In this document: in pieces, positions 22,898 to 27,489 of the stretch
Position numbering within the stretch: the stretch's first letter is position 1
Layout of the letters: every line of letters begins with the position of its first letter
Assembly: GCA_037388885.1 (NCBI GenBank)
Contig: JARRJS010000073.1
Span: 1 to 27,489 of the forward strand
From: JARRJS01 sp037388885
Lineage (GTDB): Bacteria > Gemmatimonadota > Gemmatimonadetes > Longimicrobiales > RSA9
Length of the DNA: 27,489 nucleotides
Reading direction: 5' to 3'
Notes under the pieces: model-generated
What the model was told of the DNA's origin: nothing
The model's database searches: none
What the model saw: the letters and a program-made list of their open reading frames with translations, nothing else
Translations under genes and position numbers: made by a program

Positions 22898-23363
22898 GAC
22901 AAAACCACATCGTTCGTTGCCGGGAGACGTCCCGGTGCCCCGAGCCCCGTTGCGCGCGTTATGCTGGTCTCCGGCGCGTGGCGGGGTTCGGTCCGTTCGG
23001 CTTTGGGCCCGGCGGCTCCGACGCTCGGTTGCCCACCCGTCCTTGCTGCCCCACCGCTCCCTCACGAGTCGCCGGCGGGCCCCAAGCCTCACGTTGGCCG
23101 TGGAGGGAGGCCATGCCCATTCCCCCCACCCCCGGTAAGGCCGACTGCCCGGCGTTCAGCAGCCTTCGGGGCGCGGTCCGCCCTCGCATGCGCCATGCGG
23201 CGAGGACGGCGGTTCCGCCATGAAGGTGGCGTCCCGCCGCGAAGCAAACAGTCCCGCCGCGAAGGCAGCAGTCCCGCCGCGAGCTGTCAGAACCGGAAAC
23301 CCGGACCTGCTACCTGCAGCAGACCGCCCCGGCGGTCTGCGCCCTGCTGCCTCTCTGCCCCCG
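22898..23363. repeat. Convergent intergenic region with a 20-base tandem repeat and a hairpin
   Basis: I see no gene here. GTCCCGCCGCGA recurs at 23231, 23251 and 23271, a strict 20-base period over three units. Further on, AGACCGCC (23321-23328) pairs with GGCGGTCT (23331-23338), extendable by one pair on each side. This gives a 9-base stem with a CC loop, 25 bases past the methyltransferase/reductase stop. No T-run follows on the minus strand, so it may cap or terminate that transcript in a factor-dependent way. Confidence 0.6.
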
Positions 23364-25298
23364 CTACCTGGCAAATGGCGGGACGAATCCAAGCCCGTCC
23401 GCGGCGTCGACGTCGACCTCGGGCACCCCGGCCTGGATGCCGTCGATGCCCTCGAAGACCCGCAACGCGAACGCGACCTTGCCGAACGGCGCACTGACCT
23501 GGAGGCCCTGCACGTCAGCGCGCACGCGCTCGAACATCTCGCGCGCGATGGCAATGCCCTCCTCGAGGGCGAACTCCTTGCCGCGGTCGCCGGCGCGACG
23601 CATGCGGGCGAGGACGTCGTCGGGCACCTGGATGCCGGGCACCTCGTTGGCCAGGAACTCCGCGTTGCGCACCGAGACGAGCGGCCAGATGCCGGCCATG
23701 ATCGGCACCCAGATGTCCCGCTTCTTCAGCTCCTCGATGGTGTCCAGCAGCTGGTCCGCATCGAAGACGGGCTGGGTGATGGCGTACTCGGCGCCCGCCT
23801 CCACCTTCCAGTAGAAGCGGTTCAGCTCGTATTCCGGGTCCACTGCACCCGGGTTCAGCCCGACGCCGATGGTGAACGACGTCGCCTCACCGATGGGGTT
23901 GCCGCCCGGGTCCATGCCGTGGTTCAGTCGGTTGACCATGTTGACCAGGCCGATGGCGTCCACGTCGAAGACGGCGGTGGCGTCGGGGTACGGGCCCATC
24001 TTGGGCGGGTCGCCCGTGATCAGCAGCAGGTTGCGCAGCCCCAGGGCGTGGGCGCCCAGCAGGTCGGACAGCATGCCCAGCAGGTTGCGGTCGCGGCAGG
24101 TGTAGTGCACGACGGCCTCGATGCCCGCCACCTGCTCCACCAGCGCCGACGTGGCCAGCACGCCCATGCGCATCTGCGCCCGCGGGCCGTCGGGCACGTT
24201 CACGGCGTCCACACCCGCGTTGCGCAGCATGCGCACGCCCGCCAGCATCGCCGCCGGGTTGATACCCCGTGGCGGCACGATCTCTACGCTCGTCAGAACC
24301 TCGCCCGCCGCCAGCTTCGCCCCGAAGCGCGAGCGCTGCGGCAGGGCCGCCGGCTCTACGGCGACGTCGTCGGTCGGGATCGCGTCGACCTGGATCCGCG
24401 TGCGCGTGCGGCCCGGCGACAGCGCACGCACGGCGTCGGCGATCCGGCGGATGTGTTCCGGCGTCGTGCCGCAACAGCCGCCCACGAACTTGGCGCCCGC
24501 CTTGATCAACAGCTCGGCGTACTTGGCCATGTACTCCGGTGAGGCCATGTAGAGCTTGCGACCGCTCACCTCCCGCGGCAGCCCGGCGTTGGGCTGCGCC
24601 GACAGCTTTCGGGTCGTGCCCTTGGCCATCTTCTCCAGCGCGCTCAGGATGCCCACCGGCCCCACCGAGCAGTTCAGCCCCACGACGTCCGCGCCCCCTT
24701 GCTCGAGCCGGCGAGCGCATTGCTCCGGGGTGGTGCCGAACGCCGTCGCGCCGTCCTGCTGGATGGTCATCTGCGCCACGATGGGAAGGTCGCACACCTC
24801 ACGCACCGCCAGCAGCGCCTGGTGGATCTCTTCCAGGTCCGAGAACGTCTCCAGGATGAAGAAATCGACGCCGCCGTCGGCCAGCCCCTCCGCCTGCAGC
24901 TTGTAGAACGAGCGCGCCTCCTCCAGCGACGTGGGTCCGTACGGCTCGATGCGGATCCCCAGCGGCCCCACGGACCCGCCCACCAGCGCGCGACCGTTCG
25001 CCGCCTCCCGCGCGATCTGCGCTGCCCGCGCGTTGATCTCGAACGTCGAGCCCTCCAGCCCGTACTCCGCCAGCTTCACCGGGTTCGCCGTGAAGCTGTT
25101 CGTCTCGATGAGCTCCGCACCCGCGCTCACGTACGCCCGGTGCACCTCCCGCACGATCCCCGGGTCCTTCAGGTTCACTTCGTCGAACGAACGGTTGATG
25201 AACACGCCCTTGCTGTAGAGCATGGTGCCCATGCCGCCGTCGAAGACGATCGGCCGAGGAGCGTTCAGGAGGTCCGAAAAGGACAGAGCACTAGGCAT
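23364..25298 (-). CDS. Bifunctional homocysteine S-methyltransferase / 5,10-methylenetetrahydrofolate reductase
   Basis: A 644-residue fusion of the YitJ type. The N-terminal homocysteine-binding methyltransferase domain (about 12-300) has FDGGMGTMLYSKG, ETNSFTAN and the zinc cysteines in GLNCSVGP and GGCCGTTPEHI. The C-terminal FAD-dependent methylenetetrahydrofolate reductase domain (about 340-625) has SVEIVPPRG, HYTCRDRN, LLITGDPPK and QPVFDADQLLD. Together they methylate homocysteine and supply 5-methyltetrahydrofolate. AAGGAGG (25307-25313) lies eight bases before the ATG, next to a hexamer array. The cobalamin-domain methionine synthase is encoded just upstream on the same strand, so this protein probably provides the homocysteine half of a split methionine synthase. 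No SAM or cobalamin riboswitch was recognised in the 275-base leader. Confidence 0.93.
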   Translation of the reverse strand: MPSALSFSDLLNAPRPIVFDGGMGTMLYSKGVFINRSFDEVNLKDPGIVREVHRAYVSAGAELIETNSFTANPVKLAEYGLEGSTFEINARAAQIAREAANGRALVGGSVGPLGIRIEPYGPTSLEEARSFYKLQAEGLADGGVDFFILETFSDLEEIHQALLAVREVCDLPIVAQMTIQQDGATAFGTTPEQCARRLEQGGADVVGLNCSVGPVGILSALEKMAKGTTRKLSAQPNAGLPREVSGRKLYMASPEYMAKYAELLIKAGAKFVGGCCGTTPEHIRRIADAVRALSPGRTRTRIQVDAIPTDDVAVEPAALPQRSRFGAKLAAGEVLTSVEIVPPRGINPAAMLAGVRMLRNAGVDAVNVPDGPRAQMRMGVLATSALVEQVAGIEAVVHYTCRDRNLLGMLSDLLGAHALGLRNLLLITGDPPKMGPYPDATAVFDVDAIGLVNMVNRLNHGMDPGGNPIGEATSFTIGVGLNPGAVDPEYELNRFYWKVEAGAEYAITQPVFDADQLLDTIEELKKRDIWVPIMAGIWPLVSVRNAEFLANEVPGIQVPDDVLARMRRAGDRGKEFALEEGIAIAREMFERVRADVQGLQVSAPFGKVAFALRVFEGIDGIQAGVPEVDVDAADGLGFVPPFAR

Positions 25299-25315
25299 GT
25301 CGTCCGCCTCCTTCC

Positions 25316-25345
25316 GAGTTCGAATTCGAATTCGAGTTCGAGTTC
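25316..25345. repeat. Hexanucleotide array before the methyltransferase/reductase gene
   Basis: Five units (GAGTTC, GAATTC, GAATTC, GAGTTC, GAGTTC) lie immediately upstream of the ribosome binding site at 25307-25313. They are in opposite orientation to the array at 25543-25566. The two enclose 197 bases that contain GGGACCCG-TT-CGGGTCCC (about 25521-25539) and a CGCGGC-GGA-GCCGCG hairpin (about 25348-25363). Confidence 0.9.
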
Positions 25346-25542
25346 GAGCGCGGCGGAGCCGCGTTCCGGGCGTAGGGCACGTTCCGGGGAGAAGCTGCGT
25401 TCATTTCGGGTAATCCGGGTTCCTCTCGTTTCGCCACTTTCTTTGCTCTAGAACGGTCCTCGCCGTACCCGGCGAATCCGGACCGGGCACTCCACCGGGG
25501 CCGGCCGCGCGGCTCAGCCCGGGGACCCGTTCGGGTCCCATC

Positions 25543-25566
25543 GAACTCGAATTCGAACTCGAACTC
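25543..25566. repeat. Hexanucleotide array after the second S23-like gene
   Basis: Four units (GAACTC, GAATTC, GAACTC, GAACTC) end seven bases from the S23-like stop codon at 25574. Confidence 0.9.
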
Positions 25567-25573
25567 GGCAGTT

Positions 25574-25957
25574 CTAGGTCGTCCGATTCCGGCTCCGCCG
25601 CTGATGCCTTTGCATCAGCTTCGTGAGCATCGCCGCGATCCGCGCCAGGCGGTCTTCCTGTTCGTTGTACTCCGTCTCACTGATCACCTTCATCGCCAGC
25701 AGCGAGTCCAGCAGTGCAGCGCATTCCGTCGTCGAGCCGCTGGCATGGCGGCAGTGGTTCGCGGCCTCGCCGGGCGTCTTGTTGCCCGCGCTCTCCGCGA
25801 TGTTCAGGCCGATGGACAACGCCGCGCGCAGGAACTGGTCGGTCACGAAGAACCGGTTCCTGGGGACCCGCGTCGCCACCTTGAGCGCCCAGTGCCAGAA
25901 CACCAGCGCCGCCTGGTACACGTCCAGGCGCTTGAACCCGAACCGCACACCCGGCAT
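25574..25957 (-). CDS. Four-helix-bundle protein, S23/IVP-like
   Basis: A 127-residue protein of typical length for the family. It begins MPGVRFGFKRLDVYQAALVF, then FFVTDQFLRAALSIGLNIAESAGN and ALLDSLLAMKVISETEYNEQEDRLARIAAMLTKLM. The L-x-V-Y-Q-A-A-L start, the S-I-x-x-N-I-A-E-x-x-G helix and the terminal helices fit the S23/IVP-like family. Its function is unknown; it is often a stand-alone gene scattered through genomes. It lies between the two methionine genes and is flanked by hexamer arrays in direct orientation (25543-25566 and 26131-26160), which suggests a separate insertion rather than an operon partner. It is related to, but clearly diverged from, the S23-like gene at 7869-8378. Confidence 0.85.
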   Translation of the reverse strand: MPGVRFGFKRLDVYQAALVFWHWALKVATRVPRNRFFVTDQFLRAALSIGLNIAESAGNKTPGEAANHCRHASGSTTECAALLDSLLAMKVISETEYNEQEDRLARIAAMLTKLMQRHQRRSRNRTT

Positions 25958-26130
25958 GTCGCGTCCCCCGTCGAAGTTCGATCATCGACATGCCACATCG
26001 ATCGGGGCGCCGGAATGGCAAATCGCGTCACAGCCCATCCGCCACGACCTCGCCCTATCAAACGATCCCGCCGGCAACCAACCAGCCACCGCCAATCCTG
26101 CTCACCCCGGCATCCCCGGCGGGCCCAATC

Positions 26131-26160
26131 GAATTCGAATTCGAACTCGAACTCGATTTC
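26131..26160. repeat. Hexanucleotide array after the methionine synthase gene
   Basis: Five units (GAATTC, GAATTC, GAACTC, GAACTC, GATTTC) lie 24 bases past the methionine synthase stop, in the same orientation as the array at 25543. The rest of 25958-26183 shows no gene. Confidence 0.9.
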
Positions 26161-26183
26161 GTCCTTTCAAGCGCTCTGCCCAC

Positions 26184-27489
26184 CTAGTCCGCCGAGAAGT
26201 ACCTCGCCTCCGGATGATGCACGACAATCGCCGCCGTGCTCAGCTCCGGCACCAGCGCGCCGGCCTCGGTCACGTCCATGCCCAGGCGCTCGCGCGCGGG
26301 CAGCATCTGGAACAGGATCCGGTGCTGGCGCGGGTCCGGGCAGGCGCCGTACCCCCAGGAGTAGCGGAGGCCGCGGTCGTCGGGAATGCCCAGGTCCTGC
26401 CGCACGTGGCGGTGCACCAGCTCGGCGGCCGCTTCGGCGAGGCGCACGCCGAAGCCGTGCAGGTAGTAGCCTTCGCCGTACTCGCCGCCCTTCATCATGC
26501 CGTCGGACTCCGCCAGCAGCTCGTCGCCGATGGTCACGATCTGCAGGCCGACGACATCCGGCGCCGAACCCCGCGCGGCTGCTGAGCCGGCGCGGCCGCC
26601 GCCTGCTGTGCCATCGGCGGTCGGGCCGTTGCCCACCGGCGCGAAGTAGTCGGCCAGGCAGAGCCGGTCCCGGTCCCTCTGCCGCGGGACGTCGAAGCGC
26701 GCCAGCTCGCGCGCGGGGTCATCGGGGTCGTACACGACGACGGCATTCCCGTCGGCTCCGGCGGGGAACAGGCCGTAGGCGCCACGCACGCGAAGCTTTC
26801 CGCCCGCCAGCGCTTCCTGGCGATAGCGTTTCAGGCGTGGCTCGAACTCGTCGTGGACCAGCCGCTCCCACTGCTCGCCCTTGGCGTTCTTCGCGCCCCA
26901 GTGCAGCCGGTAGAGCGTGTTCAGGTCCATGAGGGGGTACAGCTCCTCCAGGGGTAGCCGGTCCAGCACCTTCACGCCCAGGAACGACGGCGTGGGGACG
27001 ACGACGTCGCGCGACGGGCTGCCGGCGCCCGCCGGCCGCGCCTTTGCCGCCTGCTCCGCCAGCGCCGCTCGTCTTGCCGTACGGTCCCGGATCTCGTCCA
27101 GCCGCGCGCTCACGAACGACTCCCGGTCCGGGCCCTTGAGCGCCTCCACCACCGCCAGGCCGTCGAACGCGTCCTTGCAGTACCACACACCGCTCGCGTA
27201 GAGCGAGCCGTCGCCGTCCAGCGCCGCCGCCGAGCGCACGAACGACGGGTTGATGGCCGCGCCGCCGCACAGCACGGAGAACGTCAGCCCACGATGGTGC
27301 AGCTCCTGCACCGCCAGCGGCATCTGCTTCGACGTGGACACCAGCAGCGCCGACAGCCCGATGGCGTCCGCCTTCACCTCCAGCGCCTTGTCGATGATGT
27401 CGTTCACCGGCACCTGCTTGCCCAGGTCGTGGACCGTGTAGCCGTTGTTGCTCAGGATCGTGCCCACCAGGTTCTTGCCGATGTCGTGC
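26184..27489 (-). CDS. metH: Cobalamin-dependent methionine synthase, C-terminal part (5' end outside window)
   Basis: The frame is open from the right edge to a TAG at 26184 and shows 434 residues. It begins exactly at HDIGKNLVGTILSNNGY, the cobalamin-binding Rossmann motif whose histidine is the lower axial cobalt ligand. SALLVSTSKQMP and VLCGGAAINPSFV complete that domain. The reactivation domain follows, with the AdoMet-binding LRYSWGYGACPDPRQ, AAELVHRHVRQDL and TEAGALVPELSTAAIVVHHP. A Gly/Ala-rich insert (about NGPTADG...RGSAPD) interrupts the reactivation domain. The N-terminal domains lie beyond the window. Because the neighbouring fusion protein carries a homocysteine domain, this MetH may lack its own. 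Confidence 0.93.
   Translation of the reverse strand, partial: HDIGKNLVGTILSNNGYTVHDLGKQVPVNDIIDKALEVKADAIGLSALLVSTSKQMPLAVQELHHRGLTFSVLCGGAAINPSFVRSAAALDGDGSLYASGVWYCKDAFDGLAVVEALKGPDRESFVSARLDEIRDRTARRAALAEQAAKARPAGAGSPSRDVVVPTPSFLGVKVLDRLPLEELYPLMDLNTLYRLHWGAKNAKGEQWERLVHDEFEPRLKRYRQEALAGGKLRVRGAYGLFPAGADGNAVVVYDPDDPARELARFDVPRQRDRDRLCLADYFAPVGNGPTADGTAGGGRAGSAAARGSAPDVVGLQIVTIGDELLAESDGMMKGGEYGEGYYLHGFGVRLAEAAAELVHRHVRQDLGIPDDRGLRYSWGYGACPDPRQHRILFQMLPARERLGMDVTEAGALVPELSTAAIVVHHPEARYFSAD

Noticed and set aside
25316..25566. Hexamer arrays as a small Ser-Asn repeat protein gene
   Set aside because: A minus-strand ATG near 25403 reads into Ser-Asn repeats and ends within the start of the methyltransferase/reductase gene, but there is no family similarity and the frame is explained by the repeat.
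25299..25573. A SAM, SAH or cobalamin riboswitch before the methyltransferase/reductase gene
   Set aside because: Hairpins are present, but none of the conserved core motifs of those riboswitch classes could be recognised.

Overview
This is a GC-rich bacterial segment, most likely from the Gemmatimonadota or a close relative in the FCB neighbourhood. That placement is an inference from gene content: a very long SprA/Sov-type outer-membrane translocon gene, a CBM9 plus DUF5916 outer-membrane protein, an LptF/LptG permease pair, a type IV pilus pilB-pilT-pilC operon, an amidohydrolase with a signal peptide, and dispersed four-helix-bundle (S23/IVP-like) genes. No rRNA, tRNA, CRISPR-Cas locus or transposase was seen.

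Layout. 1-1716 (minus): an FCD-type GntR regulator translationally coupled (ATGA) to a secreted YtcJ-like amidohydrolase that runs off the left edge. Upstream are a good sigma-70-like promoter and two TTGTATAC-type operators. 1909-2237: a decayed thioredoxin-like remnant. 2301-6478 (minus): pilB-pilT-pilC, closed by a perfect 14-bp-stem terminator. 6479-10039: a repeat-rich stretch holding an S23-like gene, a ComEA-like gene with two helix-hairpin-helix pairs, and an M28 lipoprotein resembling glutaminyl cyclases. 10040-16106 (minus): the SprA/Sov homologue, broken as given. 16258-18734 (plus): lptF-lptG, divergent from sprA. 19050-19919 (minus): a DapF homologue in which both catalytic cysteines are serine. 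20117-22858 (plus): the CBM9/DUF5916 protein. 23364-27489 (minus): a methionine module with a cobalamin-dependent methionine synthase C-terminal half (partial at the right edge) and a homocysteine methyltransferase/methylenetetrahydrofolate reductase fusion, with an S23-like gene between them.

Four points stand out. (1) The SprA gene carries a perfect 120-bp inverted copy of its own upstream coding sequence, which replaces native sequence and breaks the frame; this is either an assembly error or a template-switch mutation. (2) Three intergenic arrays of about 77-bp units, with core CAAGTCTCCCCGTCA, each lie just 3' of the stop codon of a minus-strand gene (comEA, M28, sprA). A related GGGGAGAC tract with G-quadruplex potential lies 3' of dapF. 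(3) Five short arrays of a GARTTC-type hexamer sit against gene boundaries, and two of them flank the S23 gene that separates the methionine genes. (4) The exported proteins here expose glutamine at their predicted cleavage sites while a glutaminyl-cyclase-like lipoprotein is encoded nearby, recalling the Bacteroidota 'Q-rule'.

Much of the window therefore concerns the cell envelope: pilus motors, DNA uptake, LPS transport, an outer-membrane translocon and other outer-membrane proteins.
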